A stretch of 64,000 nt of DNA from VRUE01 sp035318745. Its GTDB lineage: Bacteria; Actinomycetota; Thermoleophilia; Solirubrobacterales; 70-9. The stretch spans positions 75,619-139,618 of the forward strand of contig DATHEA010000006.1 in assembly GCA_035318745.1 (NCBI GenBank). The letters run 5' to 3'. The position numbers were made by a program, and so were the translations under genes. Shown here piece by piece: positions 25,249 to 33,178 of this stretch. The notes below the pieces were generated by a model, which saw only the letters and a list, made by a program, of their open reading frames with translations, ran no database searches and was not told the DNA's origin. Position 1 is the stretch's first letter. Every line of letters starts with the position of its first letter.

Positions 25249-25950
25249 CTAGTTGATCCCGCACTCGGTCTTTTCGAGACCGGCCCAGCGCCCGGCGCGC
25301 GGCGAGCCGCCAGGCCCGACCGGCTTGGTGCAGTGGGTGCAGCCGATCGAGGGGTAGCCCTGATCGTGGAGCGGGTTGTACGGGAGGTGATGCTCACGGA
25401 TGTAGTTCCAGACGTCGCGCTCGGTCCAGTCCGCGATCGGGTTCAGCTTCCATAGCTCGAATCGCTTGTCCCAGGCGAACTTGGGGGTCTTGGCGCGACT
25501 CTTGGAGTCCTCGCGGCGGACGCCGGCGAGCCAGCAGTCTACGGAAGAAAGCGCGCGGCGCATCGGCTCGACCTTGCGCAGGCCGCAGCAGGCGTCCGGA
25601 TCGCTCTTCCAGAGCTCGTCGCCGTACTGCTCGGCCTGCTCGGCCAGGGTCAGGTTGTGGAAGCGGTCGAACTCGACCCCGAGGTGCTCGGCCAGCTTGT
25701 CCCGGGTCTCGTAGGTCTCCGGGAAGAGGACGTCGGTATCGAGGTAGAAGAAGCGCGCGTCGGAGTTGATCTGGCTGGCCAGGTGTGCCGTCACCGCGCT
25801 CGTTTTCTGGAACGAGCAGGCGATGTAGTGGCTCTGGCCGAAGGTCTCGAACATCCACTCGATCGCCTCGACCGCGCCGCCCTCCTCGAGGCGTGCAGCG
25901 ACCTCCTCGGCGTCGATCTCCGGGATGGTGGTGACGGCGACCGGGTTCAT
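25249..25950 (-). CDS. cysH: APS reductase (4Fe-4S, CysH family)
   Basis: A 233-residue thioredoxin-dependent assimilatory reductase. SFQKTSAVTAHLA is the PP-loop region. The two cysteine pairs DACCGLRKVEPM and GCTHCTKPV are the 4Fe-4S ligands that distinguish APS reductases from PAPS reductases, and KTECGIN near the C-terminus holds the catalytic Cys. I start at ATG 25950, which overlaps the sir stop as ATGA; the longer MRDM start is possible. Product sulfite feeds the adjacent sulfite reductase. Confidence 0.92.
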   Translation of the reverse strand: MNPVAVTTIPEIDAEEVAARLEEGGAVEAIEWMFETFGQSHYIACSFQKTSAVTAHLASQINSDARFFYLDTDVLFPETYETRDKLAEHLGVEFDRFHNLTLAEQAEQYGDELWKSDPDACCGLRKVEPMRRALSSVDCWLAGVRREDSKSRAKTPKFAWDKRFELWKLNPIADWTERDVWNYIREHHLPYNPLHDQGYPSIGCTHCTKPVGPGGSPRAGRWAGLEKTECGIN

Positions 25951-27779
25951 ATCGCGCACTCGCCCTCGCCCCGCTCTACCTTGTAAGGGCTGGAGCGGTT
26001 CCAGTCGATGAACTGCTGCATCGTCTCGAGGCTGAACTCGGCCGGCAGCGTCAGCTCCTTGACCTCCACTTCGAAGCGCTCGGCGCCGGTTCGCTCGGCG
26101 AAGGCGTTGAACTCCTCGCCCTCGGCACGCTCGGCCTCATAGAGCCTGATCCAGCGCTCGACAGCCTCGGGGACGCGTTTGGCGGGCAGGCGGGACTTCA
26201 GCCGCGTGCCGAAGATCACCTCGCCGCCCTCGTAGTTGCCGCCGATGTGGGGGATGTAGGCGGGCATCTGCCGCCCCCCCACTTTGAGCGAGGCGCCGTA
26301 GAAGCCGATGTTGGCGATGTGGTGCTGGCTGCAGCCATTGGGGCAGCCGCTCATCTTGATGTGGATCTTGCGAGTCAGCTCGTCGGAGATCTCCATCTCC
26401 TCGACCCGCTGCTTGATCGCCCGGTTGAGGCCCATCGAGCTGGTGATCCCCAATTTGCAGCTGTCGGTGCCGGGGCAGCTGACGACGTCGGTGATCTCGC
26501 GAGCCCCCGCCTCGGCGAGGCCGAGCTCGCCGAGGCGCTGCCAGACCTCATACAGCGCCTCGTCGCGGACCCAGCGCAAAACCAGATTCTGCTGCACGGT
26601 GCTGCGTGCATAGCCGCCGGTGAACTCGCGCATGATCGCGGCGAGGCCACGGAACTGCTCTGGCGTCAGGTCGCCGCGCTCGATCTTGACCTCGACCGAG
26701 GCGAAGCCCTCCTGGCGCTGCGGCTGCACGTTGCCCTGGAGGAAGCGGTCGAACTGGGAGCGGTCGCCGTTCGGTGAGACCGGCGTGGCCGAAGCCCCGG
26801 GGGCGTTCTCCTCCTCGTCGTCGTCGAAGCGCAGACGCTCGACGTCGAAGTCGCGCTCGTCGACCCAGTCGCCCTCCAGCTCGGCGTCCACCTGCTCGCG
26901 AAAGGCGTCGATGCCGATCTTGTCGACCAGAACCTTGATCCGGGCGCGGGCGCGGTTGACGCGCAGCCACTCCTGGCGGTCGAAGATCCGCAGTGCGGCC
27001 TCGGCGACCTTGATGTAGTCGCCGTTGTCGGCCTCGATGAACTCGTACAGGGTCGGGGCGACGCGGGCCATGATCGAGGTGCCCCCCCCGACGCGGATCT
27101 CGAAGCCCTTGACCCCGTCCCTCTGGCGGGAGAGGAAGGCGATGTCGTGAATGCCGCTGATCGCGCGGTCCTCGTCCGAGCCGGTGAACGAAGTCTTGAT
27201 CTTGCGCGGCATCAGCTGCGTGGTCGGGTGGCGGACGAAGTAGCGGACGTAGGCGCCGGCGTAGGGCGTCGGGTCGAAAACCTCGTCGGCGGCGATGCCG
27301 GCCCAGGGATCGCCGGTGACGTTGCGCATCGTGTTGCCGCAGCCCTCGCGCGAGGAGAGGCCGACGGCGGAGATCTCGCGGATCAGCGACTCCATGTCGC
27401 GCAGTGGCACGTGGTGGATCTGGATGTTCTGGCGGGTCGTGATGTGGCCCTTGTCGAGCGGGGCCCATTTCTCGACGACCGTGCCGAAGGCCTCCATCTG
27501 CTCCGGGGTGACCCCGCCGAAGGGCAGCTTCACGCGGACCATCTGCACGTCGGGCTGGCGCTGCCCGTAGACGCCCTGCTTGAGGCGGAAGCCGATGAAC
27601 TGCTCTTCGGCCAGCTTGCCGGAGAGGAACTGCTCGGCTTCGTTGTCGAAGTCGTCGAACTCGCGCTCGATGATCGGGATCACGTGCCCGGGGACGTTCT
27701 CGTACGTCTCCGGGTTCTCGAGCGTGCCGGTGCGGCCCTTGCCGCGCTGCGGCTTGTCCTGATCTACGACTACCTCCAT
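25947..27779 (-). CDS. sir: Ferredoxin-type sulfite/nitrite reductase (siroheme, 4Fe-4S)
   Basis: A 610-residue reductase of sulfite to sulfide; nitrite is the alternative substrate, but the operon argues for sulfite. The siroheme/4Fe-4S ligand cysteines are in VSCPGTDSCKLGITSSMG and KMSGCPNGCSQHHIANIG. The duplicated ferrodoxin-like halves are visible (FIGFRLKQGVYGQRQPD and TRQNIQIHHVPLRD). I start at ATG 27779 (MEVVVDQDKPQ); no Shine-Dalgarno precedes it, and upstream in-frame codons run through the regulatory region and rhodanese gene. Siroheme would come via the precorrin-2 dehydrogenase encoded at 37333. Confidence 0.92.
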   Translation of the reverse strand: MEVVVDQDKPQRGKGRTGTLENPETYENVPGHVIPIIEREFDDFDNEAEQFLSGKLAEEQFIGFRLKQGVYGQRQPDVQMVRVKLPFGGVTPEQMEAFGTVVEKWAPLDKGHITTRQNIQIHHVPLRDMESLIREISAVGLSSREGCGNTMRNVTGDPWAGIAADEVFDPTPYAGAYVRYFVRHPTTQLMPRKIKTSFTGSDEDRAISGIHDIAFLSRQRDGVKGFEIRVGGGTSIMARVAPTLYEFIEADNGDYIKVAEAALRIFDRQEWLRVNRARARIKVLVDKIGIDAFREQVDAELEGDWVDERDFDVERLRFDDDEEENAPGASATPVSPNGDRSQFDRFLQGNVQPQRQEGFASVEVKIERGDLTPEQFRGLAAIMREFTGGYARSTVQQNLVLRWVRDEALYEVWQRLGELGLAEAGAREITDVVSCPGTDSCKLGITSSMGLNRAIKQRVEEMEISDELTRKIHIKMSGCPNGCSQHHIANIGFYGASLKVGGRQMPAYIPHIGGNYEGGEVIFGTRLKSRLPAKRVPEAVERWIRLYEAERAEGEEFNAFAERTGAERFEVEVKELTLPAEFSLETMQQFIDWNRSSPYKVERGEGECAI

Positions 27780-27804
27780 GTCAGGAAAATAGCAAAACCT
27801 GACA
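27779..27804 (-). promoter_or_regulatory. Candidate operator TGTCAGG-N12-CCTGACA at the sir start
   Basis: A perfect 7-bp inverted repeat with 12 bp spacing overlaps the sir start codon. A second inverted repeat, CAGGGAT/ATCCCTG (27803-27826), adjoins it and covers the rhodanese stop. The same CCTGAC/GTCAGG pair recurs at 28341-28358, suggesting one regulator for the sulfur genes. Confidence 0.5.
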
Positions 27805-27817
27805 GGGATTAGGGTAT

Positions 27818-28204
27818 TTATCCCTGAGCGGCCTTTTTTCGTGCCTGGAGAATGGATGCCGCTTCGCCCGACTCGGCGACGTAGCCGCCCTCTGGCTCGA
27901 GCGGCAAGCCCGCTTCGTCCCAACCGACGATCCCCTCGCTCAGCTTCGCCGCGTCGAAGCCGGCCTCGACGAGCGCGTCGGTCGCCATCGTCGAGCGGGT
28001 GCCGCCGCGGCAATAGAGGACGACCGGACGCTCCTGGTCGAGCTCTGCGGTCCGCTGCGCCAGCTCGGCGAGTGGCAGGTGCTTGGCCCCGGCGATGCGG
28101 CCGGCGCCCCACTCGTGATCCGCACGGACATCGACCAGCTGCGCGCCGTCCTCGATCAACTTCTGCGCCTCGTCGCGGGAAATCTCTCTCGCTTCGTCCG
28201 TCAT
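27818..28204 (-). CDS. Rhodanese-domain protein (sulfurtransferase)
   Basis: A 128-residue single-domain rhodanese. The catalytic loop is VVLYCRGGTRSTMA with the persulfide Cys; the N-terminal CH2A-like part is LVDVRADHEWGAGRIAGAKH. It moves sulfane sulfur, and its position directly ahead of sir fits sulfur trafficking. A Shine-Dalgarno AGGAGAAAGGA precedes ATG 28204, but it is fully contained in a perfect 20-bp inverted repeat that could mask it. Confidence 0.88.
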   Translation of the reverse strand: MTDEAREISRDEAQKLIEDGAQLVDVRADHEWGAGRIAGAKHLPLAELAQRTAELDQERPVVLYCRGGTRSTMATDALVEAGFDAAKLSEGIVGWDEAGLPLEPEGGYVAESGEAASILQARKKAAQG

Positions 28205-28206
28205 TC

Positions 28207-28369
28207 AGTGTCCTTTCTCCTGACATCGGGCCGTAAATGACGGCCCCAGATCGTCGCCATACGGCGTCCTCAGTCGGCCAAATAGCGCTGCTATTCGGCC
28301 TCCCTGCGTCCTTGTCTGGCGACGCCTGGACCTCGTCATTTCCTGACCCATGTCAGGAGAAAGGACACT
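28207..28369 (-). ncRNA. Candidate structured leader that can mask the rhodanese Shine-Dalgarno
   Basis: Arms 28207-28226 and 28350-28369 are perfect 20-bp complements. On the minus-strand transcript the 3' arm carries AGGAGAAAGGA just before the rhodanese ATG, and the 5' arm begins at the dodecin stop codon and is its exact anti-sequence. The 123-nt interior holds a 7-bp hairpin (28228-28246) and an 11-bp hairpin with one mismatch (28276-28300). This geometry is that of a translational switch. It could instead be a protein-binding DNA element; no ligand is known. Confidence 0.45.
28341..28358. promoter_or_regulatory. Candidate operator TCCTGAC-CCAT-GTCAGGA
   Basis: A perfect 7-bp inverted repeat with 4 bp spacing, partly inside the arm described above. 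It shares the CCTGAC/GTCAGG half-sites with the repeat at the sir start (27779-27804). Confidence 0.45.
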
Positions 28370-28577
28370 AGTCGACGTCCGTTCCCTCGACCAGGAACGC
28401 AACCCGCACATGCGCTCGGTACTCGTCCAGGTTCTCGCCGCGGATACCGGTCGAGACGATGTCCACCGCGCGGATGTTGCGCAGCGTGCCCTGAGCTTGG
28501 GCAAGCGCCTGTTTCGCCGCGTCGTCGGTGGACGTCTTCGAGCTACCGACCAGCTCGATGATTTTCACGACAGCCAT
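28368..28577 (-). CDS. Dodecin (flavin-binding)
   Basis: A 69-residue protein with the dodecin pattern: AVVKIIELVGSSKTSTDDAA at the N-terminus, then ALAQAQGTLRNIRAVDIVST and YRAHVRVAFLVEG. Dodecins form hollow dodecamers that bind and buffer FMN, FAD or riboflavin derivatives. The start ATG 28577 overlaps the end of the upstream small gene by 13 bp in another frame. Downstream lie flavin- and siroheme-linked sulfur genes. Confidence 0.88.
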   Translation of the reverse strand: MAVVKIIELVGSSKTSTDDAAKQALAQAQGTLRNIRAVDIVSTGIRGENLDEYRAHVRVAFLVEGTDVD

Positions 28578-28765
28578 TCGAACCCTCCTTTTGAGTCCAA
28601 GTGCTTCTGAACGGCGCGCTTAGCGCCGACTCCCTCGACCAGCGCGGCCCGCTGCCACGGACTTACGGTCTCCTCGACAGCCTGTGCCGGAGTCGTCTCG
28701 GCCTGAAACCGCTCGATCGCGGCGGCGATCGCCGCCGCCTCGTCCACACTCGGGCTCCAGTCCAT
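28565..28765 (-). CDS. Small hypothetical protein
   Basis: A 66-residue frame (MDWSPSVDEAAAIAAAIERF, then SPWQRAALVEGVGAKRAVQK). The SPWQRAAL segment resembles the small epsilon subunits of actinobacterial acyl-CoA carboxylases, but it is not close enough to name. It overlaps the dodecin start by 13 bp, so the two are co-transcribed and probably translationally coupled. Confidence 0.55.
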   Translation of the reverse strand: MDWSPSVDEAAAIAAAIERFQAETTPAQAVEETVSPWQRAALVEGVGAKRAVQKHLDSKGGFEWLS

Positions 28766-28802
28766 ATCCAGAGCCTATTCAGAGCGAGGTGGCGCCGGTT
28801 GC

Positions 28803-29507
28803 TCAGGCGCCGTTGCCATCGAACTTGTAGCCGACGCCGCGCACCGTCAGGACCAGCTCGGGATTCTGGGGGTCGCGCTCGACCTTCTGGCGCAGGTTGG
28901 AGATGTGGACGTCACAGGCGCGCTCGTCGCCGTCGAACTCGGTCTGCCAAAGCTCCTCCATGATCTGGCGCCGGGGAAAAACCTCGCCGGCGCGGCCGAC
29001 GAGCAGGCGCAGCAGCTGGAACTCGGAGCGGGTCAGGTTGACCGGCTCGTCGCGCACGGTGGCGACGTGGCGGACGAGGTCGATCGTGACCGGACCGGCC
29101 TCGACCTTGACCGCATGGGAGAGCGGCGCCCGGTCGAGCTCCCGGCGGCGCAGCTGGGCGCGCACCCGCCCGAGCAGCTCGCGCACCGAGAACGGCTTGG
29201 TGACGTAGTCGTCGGCGCCGACCTCGAGGCCGACCACCTTGTCGACCTCGGCGTCCTTGGCGGTGAGCAGGATGATCGGCACGGCGCTGCGCGAGCGCAC
29301 GTCGCGGCAGATGTCGAGCCCGCTCGGCCCCGGCATCATGATGTCGAGGATCAGCAGGTCGTAGGGGATACCGTCGTTGACCCGCTCGGCCGCCTCGTCG
29401 CCGTCGGCAACCGGGGTCACCTCGAAGCCCTCCTGGGCGAGCGCGTAGCCGACCGAGTCGCGAACCGAGGGCTCGTCGTCGGCGATCAGAATTCGTCCGC
29501 TGCTCAT
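28803..29507 (-). CDS. OmpR/PhoB-type response regulator
   Basis: A 234-residue regulator. The receiver domain shows the acidic pair in ILIADDEPSVRDS, the phosphorylated Asp in LLILDIMMPGPSGLD, Thr in LLTAKDAEVD and Lys in DDYVTKPFSVREL. The C-terminal winged helix reads LTRSEFQLLRLLVGRAGEVF and DVHISNLRQKVERDP. ATG 29507 overlaps the kinase stop as ATGA, so this is its cognate regulator. No target can be told. Confidence 0.93.
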   Translation of the reverse strand: MSSGRILIADDEPSVRDSVGYALAQEGFEVTPVADGDEAAERVNDGIPYDLLILDIMMPGPSGLDICRDVRSRSAVPIILLTAKDAEVDKVVGLEVGADDYVTKPFSVRELLGRVRAQLRRRELDRAPLSHAVKVEAGPVTIDLVRHVATVRDEPVNLTRSEFQLLRLLVGRAGEVFPRRQIMEELWQTEFDGDERACDVHISNLRQKVERDPQNPELVLTVRGVGYKFDGNGA

Positions 29508-30805
29508 GCGACCGGCGTCGGGCTGGGTTGGGCGACAGGGAGGCGGACCCAGAAGGTGCTGCCTTCGCCCTCGACGGAGTGGGCGCCGATCTCGCCGCCC
29601 ATGACGCTGACCATCCGGCGGGCGATCGCCAAGCCGAGGCCGAAGCCCTCCTGCTTGCGCGACTCGTCGCGGCGGTAGAAGCGCTCGAATACGCGCTCGA
29701 TCTCCACCTCGGGAATGCCTGGGCCCGTATCGATCACCTCCAGAACCACCTCTTTCTCGCCGTCGCGGCGGCCGCGAACGGTAACGCGCCCTGGCAGTGG
29801 CGTGTGCTTGAAGGCGTTGGTGAGCAGCCCGACCATCACCTGGCGGAGCAGGGTCGGGTCGCCCTTGGCGGCCAAGTCGGGCTCGACCTCGGTCGCCAGC
29901 TCGATGTGCGAGGGGGTCTCGACCGCGGCGACCGTGTCGGCGATCGCGGCCTCGACGTCGACCACCTCGGTCTCCCCGGCGCCGATCGACTCGACCCGCG
30001 CCAGGGTGAGCAGGGAACCGGTCAGCCGGTTCATCCGCTCGGCGTCCTCGGCGAGGCGGCCGAGGAAGTGGTCGAGCGCCTGCGGGTCGTCCTTGGCGCC
30101 CTCCTGCAGCACCTCGATCGCGCTGGAGATACCGGCCAGGGGGTTGCGCAGCTCGTGCGCGGCGTTGGAGATGAAGTCCGCTTCGGCGAGCTCGCGGCGC
30201 ATCTCGTCGGTGCGGTCGCGGGCGACGACGAGGACGGCGCGCTCTTTGGGCAGCGCGCGGGCGGTCATCGCGTAGGCGCGGTCGCCGATCCGCAGCGCCG
30301 GGTGGGCGGCGAAGCCGACGTCTGCGGCGCGACTCAGCGGCGCGCGCATCGAGGCGGGCGGCTGTCCAAGCGGCAGCAGCAGCTGTCCCGCAGCGCTGTT
30401 GGAGAAGCGCACGTCGCCCGTCTCGTCGACCACGATCACAGCGTCGGTGAGGCCGTCGAAGATCGCTTTCAGCTTGTTGCGATCGGCAGTGAGGACGCCG
30501 AAGCTCTCTTTGAGCGAGGCCCGCATCGAGTCGAGGGCGCGGGCGAGATCGCCGATCTCGTCACGGCCACCCACCTCGAGGTGGGTGTCGAAGGCGCCGG
30601 CGGCGAGTTCGCCGGCGGCGCTGGAGAGGCGCCTGACCCGGTGCGAGGTGCCAACCGCGATCAGGAAGCCGGCGAGGACGCCGAGGGCAATTGCGCCGAG
30701 CACGGCACGGGGGCGATCGCCGAAGAGGTAGACGACGCCGGCGGTCAGCAGCGTCACCGCAGCGAAGGCGCCGACCAGCCAGAGCCTGATCCCGATCCGT
30801 CTCAC
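29504..30805 (-). CDS. Membrane sensor histidine kinase (HAMP-PAS-HisKA-HATPase)
   Basis: A 433-residue kinase. I chose GTG 30805 (VRRIGIRLWLVGAFAA), which has GGAAAGGAAA upstream; earlier in-frame codons overlap the divergent gene. Two adjacent membrane helices (LWLVGAFAAVTLLTAGVVYL and AVLGAIALGVLAGFLIAVG) enclose almost no periplasmic loop, so it likely senses the membrane or interior. HAMP (HRVRRLSSAAGELAAGAF), a PAS-like part (FDGLTDAVIVVDETGDVRFS), the H-box SNAAHELRNPLAGIS, the N-box LTNAFKHTPLPG, and G-boxes DTGPGIP and GFGLGLAIAR follow. Confidence 0.92.
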   Translation of the reverse strand: MRRIGIRLWLVGAFAAVTLLTAGVVYLFGDRPRAVLGAIALGVLAGFLIAVGTSHRVRRLSSAAGELAAGAFDTHLEVGGRDEIGDLARALDSMRASLKESFGVLTADRNKLKAIFDGLTDAVIVVDETGDVRFSNSAAGQLLLPLGQPPASMRAPLSRAADVGFAAHPALRIGDRAYAMTARALPKERAVLVVARDRTDEMRRELAEADFISNAAHELRNPLAGISSAIEVLQEGAKDDPQALDHFLGRLAEDAERMNRLTGSLLTLARVESIGAGETEVVDVEAAIADTVAAVETPSHIELATEVEPDLAAKGDPTLLRQVMVGLLTNAFKHTPLPGRVTVRGRRDGEKEVVLEVIDTGPGIPEVEIERVFERFYRRDESRKQEGFGLGLAIARRMVSVMGGEIGAHSVEGEGSTFWVRLPVAQPSPTPVA

Positions 30806-30874
30806 CGCGGGCGTTTCCTTTCCATGAAGGTTTACTAACACAATGACGGCGGCCCCGCGTGGGAGAATCGCCGC

Positions 30875-31621
30875 ATGAGGACGCTGGTCTTCATCCCCGC
30901 CTGGAACGAGGCCGACTCGGTCGCGGCCGTGATCGCCGACGTGCGCGAGCGCCTGCCCGGCGCCGACGTGCTCGTCGTCGACGACGGCTCCACCGACGAG
31001 ACGGCGGTGCGGGCCGCCGAGGCGGGTGCCACCGTGGCCTCGCTGCCCTTCAACCAGGGCCTGGGGGCGGCGCTGCAGACCGGCTACCTCTACGCGCTGC
31101 GCGAGGGCTACGACTTCTGCGCCCACCTCGATGCGGACGGGCAGCATCCGCCGGCTGAGGTCGCGCGGCTATTGGAGGAGGTCCGCGCCGACCGAGCCGA
31201 TCTGGTGATCGGCTCGCGCTACCGCGCACCGGTTGCGGACGGCGAGAGCGGAGACGAGGTCGGCGGGGACGATTACAAGCCGACGATCTCGCGGCGGATC
31301 GGCACCAGCGTCTTCCGCTTCTTCCTCACCCTGGCGACCCGGCAGCGTTTTACCGACACGACCAGCGGCATGCGCGCTGCGAACCGGCGGGTGATGGAGC
31401 TGTTCAGCGAGAACTACTCGCCCGACTTCGCCGAGATCGAGTCGTTGCAGCTGGCGGTGCGCCAGGGGCTGCGGGTCGAGGAGGTTCCGGTGCGGATGCT
31501 GGAGCGGGTCGGCGGCTCCTCCTTCCTCACTCCGGTGCGCTCGGCCTTCTTCATCTTCAAGGGAATGATCGTGCTGCTGGTCGGCCAGTTCCGGCCGCGA
31601 AAGGTGGGAACGGAGCGATGA
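30875..31621 (+). CDS. Family 2 glycosyltransferase (DPM/GtrB-like)
   Basis: A 248-residue GT-A transferase. Motifs are FIPAWNEADSVAAVI, VLVVDDGSTDET, HLDADGQHPP (DxD-like metal site) and IGSRYRAP. The C-terminal hydrophobic end (SAFFIFKGMIVLLVGQF) may touch the membrane. Relatives use nucleotide-sugars to glycosylate polyprenyl phosphate. The following DUF2304 gene overlaps its stop as ATGA; this pairing is widespread in cell-envelope glycan loci. Confidence 0.87.
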   Translation: MRTLVFIPAWNEADSVAAVIADVRERLPGADVLVVDDGSTDETAVRAAEAGATVASLPFNQGLGAALQTGYLYALREGYDFCAHLDADGQHPPAEVARLLEEVRADRADLVIGSRYRAPVADGESGDEVGGDDYKPTISRRIGTSVFRFFLTLATRQRFTDTTSGMRAANRRVMELFSENYSPDFAEIESLQLAVRQGLRVEEVPVRMLERVGGSSFLTPVRSAFFIFKGMIVLLVGQFRPRKVGTER

Positions 31622-32043
31622 GCGCGGCGCTGCTGATCGCGGCTCAGGACCCAAAGGTCCACCTGACCTCGCAGACCCGGATCCTCGCCGCGGTGATCGC
31701 GCTTGCCTTCATGCTGATGATCCTCGAGCTGATCCGCCGCGACCGCCTGCAGGAGCGCTTCAGCGTCGTCTGGTTCGTCGCCGGCCTGGGGATGCTCGCC
31801 GGCGCCATCTTCCCAGGGCTGCTGGGCTTCGTCGCCGACGCGATGGGCGTCCGCGACACCAACGTCGCCCTCTTTTCGATCATCCTCCTGCTGCTGCTCG
31901 GCCTGGCGCTCAACTTCAGCGTGATCATGTCCCGACAGGCCGCCCAGATCACCCGCCTGGCGCAGGAGCAAGCGTTGGAACAGGCCCGCGAGCAGGCGAA
32001 GTCAGTCGAGAACGGCGGCAAGCCTGAACGAGAGCGCCTCTAG
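31618..32043 (+). CDS. DUF2304 membrane protein
   Basis: A 141-residue protein with three hydrophobic helices (ILAAVIALAFMLMILELI, VVWFVAGLGMLAGAIFPGLL, LFSIILLLLLGLALNFSVIM) and a Gln/Ala/Glu-rich C-terminal coiled tail. DUF2304 proteins accompany GT2 transferases and probably assist membrane handling of the glycolipid, but their function is unproven. Its 3' end overlaps the convergent holB by 42 bp, more than usual. Confidence 0.82.
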   Translation: MSAALLIAAQDPKVHLTSQTRILAAVIALAFMLMILELIRRDRLQERFSVVWFVAGLGMLAGAIFPGLLGFVADAMGVRDTNVALFSIILLLLLGLALNFSVIMSRQAAQITRLAQEQALEQAREQAKSVENGGKPERERL

Positions 32044-33075
32044 CGCCAGCTCCTCGGAGACGTTGAGGTCGAGGCGGCGGCGAGTGTCCTGGACCAGCTC
32101 GGCGGCACGGCGGGCGCTGCCTGGGTCGAGGCCCGCGGCCTGGGACTGGAGCTCGGCCAGGCGGTCGCGGTTGTAGATGACGTCGGCGGCTCCCGAGGCG
32201 GCGGCCGCCAGGTCGCGAAACCAGGCGGCGACGAGGTTCAGGCCGAGGTCGAGCAGGTCGGTACGCCGGCGGCGGCCGGCGCGTTTGGAGGCGTCGGCGA
32301 TGTCGCGGGCAGAGCGCTTCATCCCCGCCTCTTTTTCCTCCTCCAGCGCCTCGCGTACTGCCGACTCCGCTTCCTCTCCGGCCCGCTCGGCGCTTTTGAG
32401 CATCGCGCTCCAGTCCATCGCGAACGCCTGCTCGCGGAGCTTTCGCCCCTGATCGGCGAGGAGCAGGCGGGCGAGCTCGAGGTCGCCTGCGGCGAGCCGA
32501 GCGGCGGCGGCGATCTCCTCTGCATCCCCGCCGAGCGCGGCGTCCTCGCGCAGGACCGCTTCCACCGCCTCGGGCGGCAGGGGCGCGAAGTCGACCGGCT
32601 GGCAGCGCGAGGCGATCGTCTCCAGCAACGCCGCCGGCTCGGAAGTGAGAAGAATCAGGTGGACGAACTCGGGCGGCTCCTCGAGGGTCTTCAGCATCGC
32701 GTTCTGGCTCTCGTCCCGCATAGCCTCCGCCGCCTCGATCACGAAGACCCGCTTGCCGCCTTCATAAGGCCGGTAGGCCGAAGCCCGGATCACCTGCTCC
32801 CGTACCTCCTCAACCATGTGCTGCGCCCCTTTGGGGGCAAGCCAAACCAGATCAGGATGCGGCGAGGGATCCAGCAGCGCCCGCCGCCGAGCATCCTCCC
32901 CATCCTCAGCCCCACTCGCCAGAATCTCAGCAGCAAAAGCCCGCGCCATCTCCCGCTTCCCAGCACCTCGCGGTCCCCGGAAGAGGTAAGCATGCGACGG
33001 CCCACTCTTCAGCGCGGCGGACAACGCCATCTCGGCCCGCGGCTGATGGGCGGCCTTTTCGGCGAACGCGGTCAT
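32002..33075 (-). CDS. holB: DNA polymerase III delta-prime subunit
   Basis: A 357-residue AAA+ clamp-loader subunit. The P-loop position reads FRGPRGAGKREMARAFAAEI (near residues 33-52); the last Walker residues differ from GKT, as expected for delta-prime, which need not hydrolyse ATP. VRVIEAAE-type and LLKTLEEPPEFVHLILLTSE motifs and the sensor region SRCQPVDFAPLP follow. It is the last gene of the topA-tmk-holB set on the minus strand and overlaps the DUF2304 gene tail to tail. Confidence 0.87.
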   Translation of the reverse strand: MTAFAEKAAHQPRAEMALSAALKSGPSHAYLFRGPRGAGKREMARAFAAEILASGAEDGEDARRRALLDPSPHPDLVWLAPKGAQHMVEEVREQVIRASAYRPYEGGKRVFVIEAAEAMRDESQNAMLKTLEEPPEFVHLILLTSEPAALLETIASRCQPVDFAPLPPEAVEAVLREDAALGGDAEEIAAAARLAAGDLELARLLLADQGRKLREQAFAMDWSAMLKSAERAGEEAESAVREALEEEKEAGMKRSARDIADASKRAGRRRRTDLLDLGLNLVAAWFRDLAAAASGAADVIYNRDRLAELQSQAAGLDPGSARRAAELVQDTRRRLDLNVSEELALEALSFRLAAVLD

Positions 33076-33083
33076 ACGTCCCT

Positions 33084-33162
33084 CCCGCGGGTGGCGCGGG
33101 GGGAGGGGGTGTTCGGACGGGTGAGTCCGCTAACACCCCCTCCCCCCGTGACAGGACCCGCG
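33084..33162. repeat. Inverted repeat between tmk and holB
   Basis: Arms 33096-33112 and 33131-33147 are perfect 17-bp complements; an outer 8-bp pair (33084-33091 and 33155-33162) continues after bulges, and the loop has its own CGGAC/GTCCG hairpin. Both flanking genes are on the minus strand, so it may attenuate transcription into holB. Twenty-one bases of its right side (33144-33164) recur exactly, inverted, inside nuoC at 57039-57059. Confidence 0.65.
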
Positions 33163-33178
33163 GCCAAAAGCATCGTCC

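Noticed and set aside
30838..31147. N-terminal extension of the histidine kinase
   Set aside because: The frame continues upstream through the divergent glycosyltransferase, but the first part lacks kinase features; a GTG with good RBS at 30805 explains the gene.
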